From NCBI GenBank assembly GCA_027943245.1, contig JANDJZ010001757.1, positions 1-63,178 on the forward strand: a stretch of DNA of 63,178 nt, written 5' to 3'. Positions 24,634-34,640 of this stretch are shown in pieces. The notes beneath the pieces were generated by a model. That model was not told where the DNA came from and did no database searches. It worked only from the letters and a program-made list of their open reading frames with translations. Position 1 is the first letter of the stretch. The number at the start of each line of letters is the position of its first letter. This DNA is from Acanthamoeba sp. SK_2022b (Eukaryota; Discosea; Longamoebia; Acanthamoebidae). Both the position numbers and the translations under genes were made by a program.

Positions 24634-25677
24634 TTAAACCACCTTAGCCACCAGATAGGCATCAGCCACACCAGGATTAGGCAGTGGAGATGACTTCATG
24701 GCAACATAACGGCCAGCCGGCTTACGAGTTACCCAGGTGTCTGGAACTCGTGGTGACTCAACAATCGTTAGAGTCTTTTCGGCGTCATCTACAAGCTCTA
24801 CAGCACCATACAGCATCGTTCCTCGACCAGGAGAGCCAAAGAGGATCTTATCTTCCGGTACTAATGGTTCTGGTTTTCCTGTTTTATCATTGCGAATAAG
24901 TTCGTCGTAACCATAAAAATCGACACCTTCAAGATTGCCATAATGAGTTACGCCTTCTTCTAACTCCTTAGGCTCAATATACCCAAGCTCTTTTCGGCGA
25001 TTATCAAGATATTTAGTTACTGCTTCATTTTTAACGAAAGCATCAACAACTTTTGCGCCCATTACGGCAACACGAGGTGTAAAACCTGAAGTTAGTGATA
25101 CCCGACGTTTCCAGTTGCGAACATTTACTAACGGATCTGAGTTTGCTGCACTCCATAAATCATCACCTGTCAGTTCAAGATATGGTTTATCTCCTTCCTC
25201 TTCAGGCCAAAAATAAACTGTGTCATCCACTCCTTCACCAACAATATCAACCTGCCCCGTAAACAAGACTTGTGCACACATCCATTCTTCACGGCGGTTA
25301 ACCATTTCATCAAGCTCAAGCAAATCTTTACCTAATTGCTCGGCGGCTCGTTCTGCTGGCGATTTTGCGTTGTAAATATTCTCACCCGGAAGCCTGTTTA
25401 AAAGCAGCTCGGCTGTTGTTACCAAATCAGGTGCAACAAGTGGTGGCTCCAGAGTTCTCGTTACAAAGCCGCGTCGCTCAACGGTTTTTGAGCCAAAACC
25501 TTTACCAACAAACGGAGCCATAGTACGGCCACCGCGAACAAAATCCAGATCAACTTTCTTTGTATTAAAGGTCTGAACACCAGGAAAAAAGGTACGAAGA
25601 AGAAAACGACGAGCCTTGAAATTCTGAATAACAGGCTCAAGCATTGTACGTCGTTCAAAAATATCAATATTCGGCAT
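24634..25677 (-). CDS. Major capsid protein (lambda gpE family)
   Basis: 347 residues (lambda E 341). MPNIDIFERRTMLEPVIQNFKARRFLLRTFFPG, then VDLDFVRGGRTMAPFV and AEQLGKDLLELDEMVNRREEWMCAQVLFTG are family hallmarks. The decoration and protease genes precede it in lambda order. Confidence 0.95.
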   Translation of the reverse strand: MPNIDIFERRTMLEPVIQNFKARRFLLRTFFPGVQTFNTKKVDLDFVRGGRTMAPFVGKGFGSKTVERRGFVTRTLEPPLVAPDLVTTAELLLNRLPGENIYNAKSPAERAAEQLGKDLLELDEMVNRREEWMCAQVLFTGQVDIVGEGVDDTVYFWPEEEGDKPYLELTGDDLWSAANSDPLVNVRNWKRRVSLTSGFTPRVAVMGAKVVDAFVKNEAVTKYLDNRRKELGYIEPKELEEGVTHYGNLEGVDFYGYDELIRNDKTGKPEPLVPEDKILFGSPGRGTMLYGAVELVDDAEKTLTIVESPRVPDTWVTRKPAGRYVAMKSSPLPNPGVADAYLVAKVV

Positions 25678-25697
25678 AAAAATACGACCTCTTTATA

Positions 25698-26081
25698 TTA
25701 TGCAGATGGATTTTGTTGTGCGGTATTAAGGAATATCCCAACCTTCCGACAAGCCAGATATACATCGGCAATCTTTGCTGATTCAGGAAGGATAACTGCG
25801 TGTGCATTGAACATTCCGGTCAGCCATGCTGTTCCAACTTGCGCTGAATCAGTCGCATCAATACTATGTTGAGCGATACAATACGGTTCTTTTGCCACCC
25901 CCTCACCAGAGAGATTTATTGGTGCCACAGTGACAACATTTGTTGTCTGATCAATACTGACAAAAGCAAGCAACTCACCTCGATTTACTTTACCGCTGGC
26001 AAGTTTAATACTTGTTGTAATTGCTGGCATACCACCAGAAATAATCAGATTATCTGGTTCAAATGAAAAAGACTCTCGCAT
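25698..26081 (-). CDS. Head decoration protein (lambda gpD-like)
   Basis: 127 residues, between protease and major capsid genes. MRESFSFEPDNLIISGGMPAITTSIKLASGKVNRGELL matches the HDPD family. Stabilises the shell at threefold sites. Confidence 0.85.
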   Translation of the reverse strand: MRESFSFEPDNLIISGGMPAITTSIKLASGKVNRGELLAFVSIDQTTNVVTVAPINLSGEGVAKEPYCIAQHSIDATDSAQVGTAWLTGMFNAHAVILPESAKIADVYLACRKVGIFLNTAQQNPSA

Positions 26082-26090
26082 AAACTCACC

Positions 26091-27155
26091 TTAATTTTTA
26101 TCGCGATTTTTAAATACTGACCCAATAACATTTTTTACTACTTCAGCTTGTTTATCGCCGTTGTTTTCTGGTTGATTAACATCAACTGAATTATTCACCT
26201 CATTTGCGTCTTCTTGCCGTTGATTAAGAAAGTTTTTGTTACGCGCTCGCTCTGCATTCATAATTTCCAAAGCAAGTTCAGCCGCAGAAATTCCCGTTTT
26301 GAATTTTGCATTCTTAACCAGGTCGTCATGACCTGGAATTACGCTATTCTCGATTGTTTCAATGCGCTCGCGTTCTGATTTAACCCCCTCGTCTTTACCA
26401 GCATTAAAAACCTGATTGTATAATTCTGGATGTTTATTTTTTAATTCATCAAGAGTCACAACATCGTCCTCATTTTGTTCATTTAATTCAGTAGATAATT
26501 CATTTTTATTTTGTGGCAACTTTGCGAGCGAATCAGGTAATTTTGAAAACCTTGATGCTTCAAAAGTTATTCCATTGAGCGAAAGCATCCCTTCCTTTAT
26601 AGAAGCGGATAAGCGCATTGGTTTTTCAACTTCGTCAGCAAATCCAAGCTCTACAGCCTCTTCTGCATTTAGCCATGTTTCCTGATCCATTAGTTCAATT
26701 AATTTATCCTCAGAAAGCCCTGTTTTCTCCTTATATGCAGATAAAATACTATCTCGTACCTTATCCATCATCTCAGCAATATCACGTAGTTCATCCGCAT
26801 CACCAGCAGCAAATGTCCACGGATTATGGATCATCATCATAGCATTAGATGGGATAACAACTTTATCACCTGCCATTGCAATAATGGTTGCAGCCGATGC
26901 AGCAATACCATCAATATAAACAGTAATATTAGCCTTATGACGCTTTAATGATGAAAGAATAGCTTGAGCAGTAAAAACAGAACCACCATAACTATTAATT
27001 TTTACGCTGATAGTATTTGATGAAATATCCTTTAATTTATTAACTATGTCAGAAGAAGAAACCTCATCAAATTCACCAATATACCCGTAAATTAAAAGTT
27101 CAGCCGGAGAGTCATCTTCACCCGTGCTATTTTTTATTTCCCACCAATTAGGCAT
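26091..27155 (-). CDS. ClpP-like head maturation protease with scaffold-like tail
   Basis: ATG 27155 (or 27158) is chosen because GGAG lies 7 (or 4) bases upstream; it overlaps the portal stop. The frame is open to 27179. ClpP fold: VKINSYGGSVFTAQAIL, IDGIAASAATIIAMAGD with the nucleophile Ser, MMMIHNPW with the His. The C-terminal ~150 residues are charged and helical, like the nested scaffold of lambda C/Nu3; an internal start near residue 205 is possible. Confidence 0.88.
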   Translation of the reverse strand: MPNWWEIKNSTGEDDSPAELLIYGYIGEFDEVSSSDIVNKLKDISSNTISVKINSYGGSVFTAQAILSSLKRHKANITVYIDGIAASAATIIAMAGDKVVIPSNAMMMIHNPWTFAAGDADELRDIAEMMDKVRDSILSAYKEKTGLSEDKLIELMDQETWLNAEEAVELGFADEVEKPMRLSASIKEGMLSLNGITFEASRFSKLPDSLAKLPQNKNELSTELNEQNEDDVVTLDELKNKHPELYNQVFNAGKDEGVKSERERIETIENSVIPGHDDLVKNAKFKTGISAAELALEIMNAERARNKNFLNQRQEDANEVNNSVDVNQPENNGDKQAEVVKNVIGSVFKNRDKN

Positions 27156-28722
27156 CATCAGTCTCCATATTTTGTTCATTTACCTCAGAAACAGGAGGTG
27201 TAATAAGCCCCAACTCACGGCGAGCATTCTCTTCTCTGCCACAGATTTGTGCGGTTTCTTCCCAGTTAAGACCTGACATTTCAGCCGCTTCCTTTTCACG
27301 GGTAGAGAATGTTTCCTCAACACGCAGTTTTGCAGCTTTGACTTCTTTAAGGGGATCTAATTGGCCTTGTGATGGGCCATACCATTGAGCGCCACTCCAT
27401 GCAGCGCGATATTCAGGCCCATAAAAAAAACCAGGGGCAATAACACGACCTTTAGCAACGGCTTCGGCCAACCATTCCTCATAGATCGGTTGGCAAAATG
27501 ACTGAACCATCCAGTCACGTCGCATACGGAACATTTTCCAGGCTTCAAGTAATGCGGCCCTGCTTGCGCTATAACTTGCTGTAAAATGCTTTACCAAGAG
27601 TTCGTAAGGGAGTTCTAAAGCAGCCCCAATTTGACGGCATATGGCGACAACAAAACCATCAAATGCCGTATTTGGTCGCCCGGGATTTGCTGTATCTATC
27701 GACTCACCTTCACCCAAACTTACTATGGAGCCATTCCCCATTTCTTGGGTGTTATCATCATGGTTATCGATCTGCTCGTACTGAGGGATACCCGATTCAC
27801 CGACTGGCCCATCAGGAGCGTCTGTTTTAATAAAGACAGTAAACATCCCTGACACAACCGCAGCAACCAATTCAGCATCGGTGTATCGTCCTAACTGCTT
27901 CAATGCTTCAATTACAGGAGCAAGGACAGGAACGCCACGGCGTTGCCCAGGCCTTTCAAAATCCTGCATGACATGCAGAATATTTCTTCTTCCTGTTTTA
28001 CTCCCATATGCGGGAATACGTTCCCACTTGCGGGTTACAAAACCAGAAGTCCCGGCTGGGTGATGTTTTGCAACCCAGTACGCCACAGGCTCGCTAAATT
28101 CACCAACCTCTACGCCACCGTAAAGATTTGGTATAAAACGATCCTCTGGATTGCAAACACGATCACCTTCAATTAAATAGACGCACAAATCATATATAAC
28201 ACCCTTACGCTTAATAACTGGTAGCGCAGCAAATATATCGCCAGATGTTAACGCAGATATTTGAACCAATGATTGCAATTGTCCAAAAGTACACATTCTT
28301 GATGCATCACAATTTGGAGAATCAGCCCATAATCTAAACTCACGCTCAACATGTTTTTCCCATGCTCGCGCTTCTTCCTGCGTCATCCCCAAGAAATCGG
28401 CATCAATGTTCGCATTTAGTTTTAAACCGGAACCAACAACGTTTGTCCTGATAGTTTTTATTGCGCCAACCGATAGCGGGTTTCCCATGAAGAGATCACG
28501 AGAACGCTCACGCAATTTATCTATATTTTTAACAATATCATCATCAGGAGAACCAGCTTTACTAAACCAACCCCTTAATGATTTTTTATGAGTGCTTGCA
28601 CCATGACGTGAATATCCAAGGTTATTAATACCTTCAAGTGCTTCTAACCGTTTTCTTGCCAAAGCTCGATTTAATGCCCTCTGAGGTGAAAACGGCGCAA
28701 TAACTCGATCAAGAATATTCAT
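27148..28722 (-). CDS. Portal protein (lambda gpB family)
   Basis: 524 residues (lambda B 533). RDLFMGNPLSVGAIKTIRTNVVGSGLKLN, then LEGDRVCNPE and GAALELPYELLVKHFTASYSASRAALLEAW are typical. Forms the dodecameric DNA channel. Confidence 0.94.
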   Translation of the reverse strand: MNILDRVIAPFSPQRALNRALARKRLEALEGINNLGYSRHGASTHKKSLRGWFSKAGSPDDDIVKNIDKLRERSRDLFMGNPLSVGAIKTIRTNVVGSGLKLNANIDADFLGMTQEEARAWEKHVEREFRLWADSPNCDASRMCTFGQLQSLVQISALTSGDIFAALPVIKRKGVIYDLCVYLIEGDRVCNPEDRFIPNLYGGVEVGEFSEPVAYWVAKHHPAGTSGFVTRKWERIPAYGSKTGRRNILHVMQDFERPGQRRGVPVLAPVIEALKQLGRYTDAELVAAVVSGMFTVFIKTDAPDGPVGESGIPQYEQIDNHDDNTQEMGNGSIVSLGEGESIDTANPGRPNTAFDGFVVAICRQIGAALELPYELLVKHFTASYSASRAALLEAWKMFRMRRDWMVQSFCQPIYEEWLAEAVAKGRVIAPGFFYGPEYRAAWSGAQWYGPSQGQLDPLKEVKAAKLRVEETFSTREKEAAEMSGLNWEETAQICGREENARRELGLITPPVSEVNEQNMETDDA

Positions 28723-28958
28723 AAATCTCTTATCACCACTCGTTTAATTCGTGGGCCTCGGCGTATACCTGCTGATAATCTTTCTACTTCATTACGCCAG
28801 TAATCCATCTCTTTTCTGACTTCTGATAAATCCGCACGAGTTAACTGCCGCGTACCAAATTTATATGACTGACCGCCAATAGCAATAGCGCGATATGCTT
28901 CCCGCCAGACAGATAACATCTCTCTGGCTTCAGTCAGAGAAAATGCTTCATTGTTCAT
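28719..28958 (-). CDS. Head-tail joining protein (gpW-like)
   Basis: 79 residues between terminase and portal, the place of lambda W. LTEAREMLSVWREAYRAIAIGGQSYKFGTRQLTRADLSEVRKEMDYW has the helix-hairpin-helix pattern of gpW and DUF6148-like proteins. Overlaps the portal start (ATGA). Confidence 0.75.
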   Translation of the reverse strand: MNNEAFSLTEAREMLSVWREAYRAIAIGGQSYKFGTRQLTRADLSEVRKEMDYWRNEVERLSAGIRRGPRIKRVVIRDL

Positions 28959-28969
28959 TTATATTTCCT

Positions 28970-30826
28970 CTATATGTTTACGCCTTTACTTATAACTCTA
29001 CGGCGTCTTCTACGTATACCTGACGAGTTCTGCACATACACATTACCTCGCATTTCCTGTTCGGCAAGCCAGTTAAAATTAGGGTTCAGAATTTCCATCG
29101 CGGCAGTTGCATAGTTACGGCAATCAAGAGGCTCGTTACGCTCGTAGACTTTCACCCACTTTTCTTTTGTCTGCCCATTTTTATATTCAAATATTTTTTT
29201 CTCTGATAATAATCCTTTAAAGTATTCGGTATCATATCCTCTGTCAGAATCTAATGGGAAATGCATATAACCAGGACCAGGATCATGTAGTTTAATTCTT
29301 GCCATGATGGTCCCTTTACCATCATCAACCCCCAAATTAAACAACATAGCACCCACACGGTTATTATTACTTGGCTTTCCTATAAATGGTAAACCTACCC
29401 CACCACGCCCCCTGATAGAGTATATTCGCCTTGATTCTCTCAGCTTAGTGAAGCGATATACCTCTGTCGTAAAATGCCCACCAGAGTCAATACAAACAGA
29501 AGAAATCTGTAATTTTCGACCGTCACGGAATGACCAGCTACGGAGTAAGTATTCATCAAGTTGTTTCCAGACAACATCTTGTGCGGGATCACCTGGGAAT
29601 ATTTTATATTCTATCCCCCATGACTCCTTACCTTTTCCCCAACCGACCAATTCACAAACTAAATACGTGTCCTGTACGTCAACACCAGCACTTAACAATA
29701 AAACATCATCTGGTAAAAACTCTTCAAACCTTATTCTGCGTTGCAACAAGTATTCAGGATCGATATCGTCTTTAGCATCCTCTTTCCATGGCTCACCCAG
29801 CTTAAGGTTAATAAACTCCATTAATCCATTTTTATCGCGGTTTCTGGTTGCTTCCGTAAATTCTTCAACCAGCTCTGACAATGCAACCCACGGGGAGTAA
29901 AGACTGTTAATATGAAAACCAACAATACCTTTAACTCCAGTATGTTCAGCTATCCATACCCCCTTTGCCAACCAATCAACGTCTGGTTTACCAGATCCGC
30001 GCATAATCCCGCCGCACTCACAGCACTCATATCTGGCCGTTTCCGGTAACGCCTCACCTGAATCGCTCTTATCCCATCTGACTTGCGACCATTTCATCAC
30101 CTGCATGGTGCCACAACATGGGCAAGGAACATGGTAGTAACGCTGATCGGAGAGCTTAAACCACTTGTGGATTTTGCTCGTTTCCTCCAAAACAGGAGTA
30201 GAAACAAAAACTTTCTTACGATTATGAAAGTTGGTAGTACGCTGAATACCTAGTTTTAGTGGGTCGCCCTCCTGCGTCACACCGTAACGATCAATCTCAT
30301 CAGCTAACAGTATTCGAATTGGCCTGGATGCAAGACCTGCTGGGGAATTAGCACCAACAAGTGCTATATATCCACCAGCGTAATGCTTCATACGTATAGT
30401 CGTGCTGGACTTTTTGGCTGCACCGCGCCCCTCTTTTCCTTCATGCAGCTTGTGTTTCAAACCAGGGGAATATTTGAACGTCGGATCAATACGCTCCTTT
30501 GAAAAAGCCTCAGCCGCCTCTACCGTTGGATAAATCATCAACTGAGGAGATGGCTCCTGATCTGCAAAGTAACCCATAACATTTAGCTGTAATTCGGATT
30601 TACCAATTTGCGAGCTACATTGCATCACTACTGTTTCTGTATCAGCGTCACCAATAACATCCATTGGTTCACGCAAATATGGCACTCGGCTTGTACGCCA
30701 CGGCCCTGGCTCTGGAGACGTTCCCTGCGCTACATGACGATACTTATCAGCCCATTCGGAAACAGTTAGCCGTGATTTAGGGCGAAGCGCACGGAAAAAA
30801 GCGGTGCTCCATACTGTTTCGCCCAT
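28970..30826 (-). CDS. Terminase large subunit (lambda gpA family)
   Basis: 618 residues (lambda A 641). Walker A variant CSSQIGKS at ~70-77, Walker B ILLADEIDRY, a CPCCGT...YECCECGG zinc-binding pair, and C-terminal nuclease region (LLSAGVDVQDTYLVCELVGWG). Packages DNA with the small subunit next door; gpA members usually cut at cos. Confidence 0.94.
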   Translation of the reverse strand: MGETVWSTAFFRALRPKSRLTVSEWADKYRHVAQGTSPEPGPWRTSRVPYLREPMDVIGDADTETVVMQCSSQIGKSELQLNVMGYFADQEPSPQLMIYPTVEAAEAFSKERIDPTFKYSPGLKHKLHEGKEGRGAAKKSSTTIRMKHYAGGYIALVGANSPAGLASRPIRILLADEIDRYGVTQEGDPLKLGIQRTTNFHNRKKVFVSTPVLEETSKIHKWFKLSDQRYYHVPCPCCGTMQVMKWSQVRWDKSDSGEALPETARYECCECGGIMRGSGKPDVDWLAKGVWIAEHTGVKGIVGFHINSLYSPWVALSELVEEFTEATRNRDKNGLMEFINLKLGEPWKEDAKDDIDPEYLLQRRIRFEEFLPDDVLLLSAGVDVQDTYLVCELVGWGKGKESWGIEYKIFPGDPAQDVVWKQLDEYLLRSWSFRDGRKLQISSVCIDSGGHFTTEVYRFTKLRESRRIYSIRGRGGVGLPFIGKPSNNNRVGAMLFNLGVDDGKGTIMARIKLHDPGPGYMHFPLDSDRGYDTEYFKGLLSEKKIFEYKNGQTKEKWVKVYERNEPLDCRNYATAAMEILNPNFNWLAEQEMRGNVYVQNSSGIRRRRRRVISKGVNI

Positions 30827-30831
30827 GAGGT

Positions 30832-31383
30832 TTATTCTTCCTGCTTAATAAATCGGGATTCCTGGAGCGCCTGAAGCGCAAAATTAATCTCGTCTTCAAT
30901 AATGCGTTCGATCTCCCTGGCTGTTTTGCCTTCACAACGGGGAGCTGCTCTTGGAGCAATACTAAATAAGCGGCTACGCAATTCATTAGCTGCCAGAAAT
31001 GCATCATCCCTGACCGTATCTTTAGCGATGAGAGAGCCTTCCTTTTCTTCAAATTCAAGGCGTTTCAGCTTTGCCTGATAAATTTTTTCTGCGGTCTTAG
31101 CCTTGTTGAATTGCACCGCAACACCGGAAGTACCACCAGCTAATCCGGCATCATCAGCGGGTAACTCTGGTTGTTCCGAAGATATCCCATGCCCTCTTTT
31201 TCCATTTTCAGCAGATACCTCACGACCAACCTGTCGGCTCGCTTCATAAGCCGCACTGGCTTTATCAAAATCCAGCTTGCCGCTTTTCAGCACTGGAATG
31301 CGACCGGAACGACAGAGCTTCGTAACCATTGCCGGAGAAATACCTTTCCGGCGGGCAAACTCTGACTTACTGACGATGGCCAT
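30832..31383 (-). CDS. Terminase small subunit (Nu1-like)
   Basis: 183 residues from ATG 31383, which overlaps the upstream stop as TAATG. N-terminal HTH (VSKSEFARRKGISPAMVTKLCRSGRIPV), then a coiled, charged middle and a C-terminal contact region. Directly before the large subunit. Confidence 0.88.
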   Translation of the reverse strand: MAIVSKSEFARRKGISPAMVTKLCRSGRIPVLKSGKLDFDKASAAYEASRQVGREVSAENGKRGHGISSEQPELPADDAGLAGGTSGVAVQFNKAKTAEKIYQAKLKRLEFEEKEGSLIAKDTVRDDAFLAANELRSRLFSIAPRAAPRCEGKTAREIERIIEDEINFALQALQESRFIKQEE

Positions 31384-31973
31384 TACTTGCAACCATTAGC
31401 AAGATACTGAACAAATCCCTCATGCGTTTCATGCGCATCGTGGTACTGACGATAAACATCCAGCAACAATGCAATTTCCATATCCGTCGCGGGAATACGT
31501 TCTTTATCAATAGCCAGGTACTTAATTTGAACAACAGGGGAAGAATTATCGTCTTCTTCCTGCGGCTGTTCATCGCTTAACATTTCGTCAAGCTCTGCAT
31601 CATTAAACCCAAGCAGATCAATATCAAAATCATCATCCATTAACTCTTTGACTTCTTCGGCCAGAAGCTGCATATCCCAGCCAGCATTTAAGGCCAGCTT
31701 GTTATCTGCAATCCTGTACGCCTTCTTCTGTTTTTCAGAAAGGTTACTCAACCGAATCGCCGGAACTTTATCCATTTCCAGAATTTCGGCTGCTGCAAGC
31801 CGCCCATGCCCCGCAATCAGTTCATTCTTTTCATCGATCAGCACAGGATTAGTGAAACCGAACTCACGGATACTGTTCACCAACTGTTCAACTTGCTCAT
31901 CTGAATGAGTCCGTGAATTTTTGGCATATCTGAGCAGCTTACCGACTGGTAAATATTCGATTTTTAGAGCCAT
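31383..31973 (-). CDS. ParB/Srx-domain protein 1
   Basis: 196 residues. ParB N-terminal domain: YLPVGKLLRYAKNSRTHSDEQVEQLVNSIREFG, then LIDEKNELIAGHGRLAAAEIL with the GHGR motif, an ADNKLALNAGWD segment, and an acidic tail. About half identical over the domain to 34640-35263. No HTH or centromere-binding part, so not a partition protein. Phage members of this fold have been linked with nuclease activity or DNA modification; its position at the terminase genes suggests a packaging-related task. Confidence 0.75.
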   Translation of the reverse strand: MALKIEYLPVGKLLRYAKNSRTHSDEQVEQLVNSIREFGFTNPVLIDEKNELIAGHGRLAAAEILEMDKVPAIRLSNLSEKQKKAYRIADNKLALNAGWDMQLLAEEVKELMDDDFDIDLLGFNDAELDEMLSDEQPQEEDDNSSPVVQIKYLAIDKERIPATDMEIALLLDVYRQYHDAHETHEGFVQYLANGCK

Positions 31974-32530
31974 TTTTTAACCGCCATAACACAACAGGTT
32001 AAAGAAAACTGTTTAACTTATTGATACTAAAAGAGAAAAATGACGATCTTTTTACTCATAAAAAATCACACAAACCAGCATAATTATCTGATTTTATTAA
32101 GTTTTTATAAGTAAAAAGGATCTTGCGATGGTGTTTTGGTTAAAAGATCGGATGTATTTGCATGATTTATAACGATTTTTATCAGAACAACATCACATTG
32201 GTTAAAGATCTGCGCGTATCTTGATGATCTAAAAGAAAATTTCCTACTTTCTTTTTACCAGCACAAATACAGCAAAAAATCACGTTTTCCCGATATTTTT
32301 CAATGAGATGAGTAAATTTCTTTTACCGCAACTTTTAACCTAACTTTTTTCACGTTTAGCTAGCCGAACATCGGGGTTCGAATGACCCGCATCCAACGCT
32401 TTTGGCCAGAAGGACCCAATTCTGCCGGACGATGAAACGATGCTCGTGCTCCCCCACAGACAGCCAGCGAGCGACGCTACAGAACACAGTGAATACACCC
32501 TGCATAACAACACCATCAACCACACGATGA
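31974..32530. other. 557-base gap upstream of the packaging genes, candidate cos/pac region
   Basis: No convincing gene. A pair of 31-base imperfect direct repeats starts TTGGTTAAA(A)GATC (32136 and 32198) and ends in ATGAT. GATC occurs five times in 32045-32230. A-and-T-rich TTTCTTTTTACC (32246) and TTTCTTTTACC (32318) also repeat. In lambda, cos lies just upstream of nu1-A. The GC-richer part 32340-32530 holds weak ORFs only. Confidence 0.45.
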
Positions 32531-33250
32531 TTAACGAGAGAACGTCTTAGAAAGGATGTCATCAATAGCCTTTGTGACTTCATCAGCAAACGCATCCTCA
32601 CCAGCACGCAGCGCCACGCCATGCCAATCAAGACGCTGCGAATAGCTAGGTTGCTGGATAAACGTAAGGATCAACGTAGGACGCCGCCCAACGCGCTGCC
32701 AGACGCCTGGTTGAAGCGGGTTACTTGTACCAGGTCGAACAACAAAAAACTCCGTAGGCTTGCCCTGACGGCGATTTTGATGCGCATCTCGCTGAACTCT
32801 TAGGCCAGATAAGACCTGCTGTAATTGCCCCCGCGAAATATTCCCGTATTTGTCCAGCTTTGCGCCGGGACCAGGAGCAAGCTGCCAGCCGTTAGGCAAA
32901 TATCCACCAGCCCTTAGCGCCCCTTCTGAGCGTTTGTACTGTCGTTGGCCACCTTCGATTTGCGGAGTCAACGTTACAGGGGCTGGCGTTCCTCCCCATT
33001 CACGAGCATACACAATGGCTGTAGGATCACTCTTCTTTGCGGCCAAAACGTAAGTAGAGTTCTGAATCCACGGCGTGGGCCTGTCAAATACCCGATTAAT
33101 TTCATTCTTAATCGCAGCCTGAGAAGCCTTTGCCGTTCTGGTTGCCGCAAGCGCCATTGCGAACGGCAATTCGCGTTCTTCAAGGCGCTGGAGTTGTCGT
33201 TGAATATCCTGAGAAGAAAAATCCATCTTTATCTCAATTCTGTCAGCCAC
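32531..33250 (-). CDS. Putative virion protein (gpZ / minor tail-like)
   Basis: 239 residues. MALAATRTAKASQAAIKNEINRVFDRPTPWIQNSTYV near the N-terminus resembles tail-completion proteins of the lambda Z type, which begin with an Ala-rich helix and a basic DNA- or tube-facing region. Lies outside the main tail block. Family assignment uncertain. Confidence 0.5.
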   Translation of the reverse strand: MADRIEIKMDFSSQDIQRQLQRLEERELPFAMALAATRTAKASQAAIKNEINRVFDRPTPWIQNSTYVLAAKKSDPTAIVYAREWGGTPAPVTLTPQIEGGQRQYKRSEGALRAGGYLPNGWQLAPGPGAKLDKYGNISRGQLQQVLSGLRVQRDAHQNRRQGKPTEFFVVRPGTSNPLQPGVWQRVGRRPTLILTFIQQPSYSQRLDWHGVALRAGEDAFADEVTKAIDDILSKTFSR

Positions 33251-33266
33251 CAGCGCCTCCTACACA

Positions 33267-34640
33267 CTACTTAATCAACGGCCGGAAAGCCGCCAGCACA
33301 TCATCAGATCGTCCGATTGTTGAACCACCAGGCAACGGCAACTCAAACTCAAAACGAACAGCTTTCTCCAGACTCGCCCAACTAAGGGAATCATCGTTAA
33401 TGACGTGCAAATACCAGCTCTTACAGTTGAATATTGACCGCTTAATCCTGAAACCATGTACACGACACAACTGCTTCACTTCATCATCAGAGTGAAACTT
33501 CTGGTAAAACCAGTGCCCCTTCCGGTACAACGCGGTAAAACCGTTATGATCAATAAAATAAAGCCGGCTTTTGGAACTCGCCGCTTGTGTTTGCTTCAGG
33601 ACTGTTTCCAGCTCTCCACGGCTACGACCAGAAAAGAATATTGACCCACCAGCTTTACACAGGCCTTTTAGAACCGTCAGAACGGACCATTCAGCCTCGA
33701 CACTATCGACCGAGTTCAAAACGCTATCGCAAATCACGTAGTCGTAACGCCCTCGCGTTTTTAAGTCGTCCACCAGCGTATCAATCATCCGGTTTGTTGC
33801 GGCCCTATCCAGAGTGTTTCCAGCGCCCTTACGGCGGAAAAGCTCGAGATCATGCAGGTTATATCCCTTTGCCCTGAGCATTCGCGCGTAGTCTCCCTGC
33901 CCCGAACCAAAATCAATTCCTCTTGGCGTCTTGGCAATGATCGGGAGGATCAACGACTCATACAGGTTTGATTTCAGGCTGCCACCATTACGCAACCGCA
34001 TAAGCTGCGCATACGTCTGGATGTATGTTGTTTTCTCCAGATGAGAATACTCAAATACACCATAAGTTTTATTCAGATAACTTTGGTATTTTTCCTTCTC
34101 AACATCAGGGATCACAAACACCGTTAGCGGTGTGCGCGTCATCTTCGCTGCTAATGCATACTGAGCACAGTGAATAACCTCACCAGACTGAGTCGCAACA
34201 CAACCACCCCACGGACCATACTTGATAACCAGTTCCGCTATGTTCTTTCGAACATATGCCATTTTCGCGCGCATATTGCCTGAGATCTGGCTTGCCGATA
34301 CCTGAACAAAACCATGCTTATCTTCCAGACCTGACACCCTGCAACGCTCATCTCCGCTATCAAAATCCGTTCCGTTATGCAGTTGGTTAAACCGTACTTC
34401 GTCGTATACCGTCGTTTCACAGGGCAACACATACACCGCAGCACGCGTTATTCCCAATTTACGTAGCGCCTTCGTCCTTTGGTGTCCCGCCACCAGCAAA
34501 TCGCCGCGCACTATCAATGGCTTCACAAGCCCCAGCTCCCTGACGCTTTCCGCCAGCCTCGCAAGATCATCCTCACCGATAAAACGCGGGTTATATTCCG
34601 CGCCGCGTAGGTGCGTTATGTCGTAATTGAGGTGAAGCAT
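33267..34640 (-). CDS. ParB-domain / methyltransferase fusion protein
   Basis: 457 residues from ATG 34640 (TGATG overlap, GGGGAGG 7 bases upstream). N-terminal ParB/Srx domain with LLVAGHQRTKALRKLG (~50-65). Middle part ~95-235 unassigned. C-terminal class I SAM-dependent methyltransferase with motif I GIDFGSGQGDYARML (~241-255), then YDYVICDSVLNSV as a motif IV-like segment. Probably modifies DNA or another nucleic acid. Its two neighbours carry the same N-terminal domain. Confidence 0.75.
   Translation of the reverse strand: MLHLNYDITHLRGAEYNPRFIGEDDLARLAESVRELGLVKPLIVRGDLLVAGHQRTKALRKLGITRAAVYVLPCETTVYDEVRFNQLHNGTDFDSGDERCRVSGLEDKHGFVQVSASQISGNMRAKMAYVRKNIAELVIKYGPWGGCVATQSGEVIHCAQYALAAKMTRTPLTVFVIPDVEKEKYQSYLNKTYGVFEYSHLEKTTYIQTYAQLMRLRNGGSLKSNLYESLILPIIAKTPRGIDFGSGQGDYARMLRAKGYNLHDLELFRRKGAGNTLDRAATNRMIDTLVDDLKTRGRYDYVICDSVLNSVDSVEAEWSVLTVLKGLCKAGGSIFFSGRSRGELETVLKQTQAASSKSRLYFIDHNGFTALYRKGHWFYQKFHSDDEVKQLCRVHGFRIKRSIFNCKSWYLHVINDDSLSWASLEKAVRFEFELPLPGGSTIGRSDDVLAAFRPLIK

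Noticed and set aside
31383..31973. Calling this gene the ParB partition protein
   Set aside because: It has the ParB-like N-terminal domain but no HTH or dimer domain, and parA has its own partner elsewhere.
32340..32525. tRNA-like T arm (GGGGTTCGAATGACCC) and short ORFs
   Set aside because: No acceptor stem, D arm or anticodon stem can be drawn; the ORFs lack ribosome sites.
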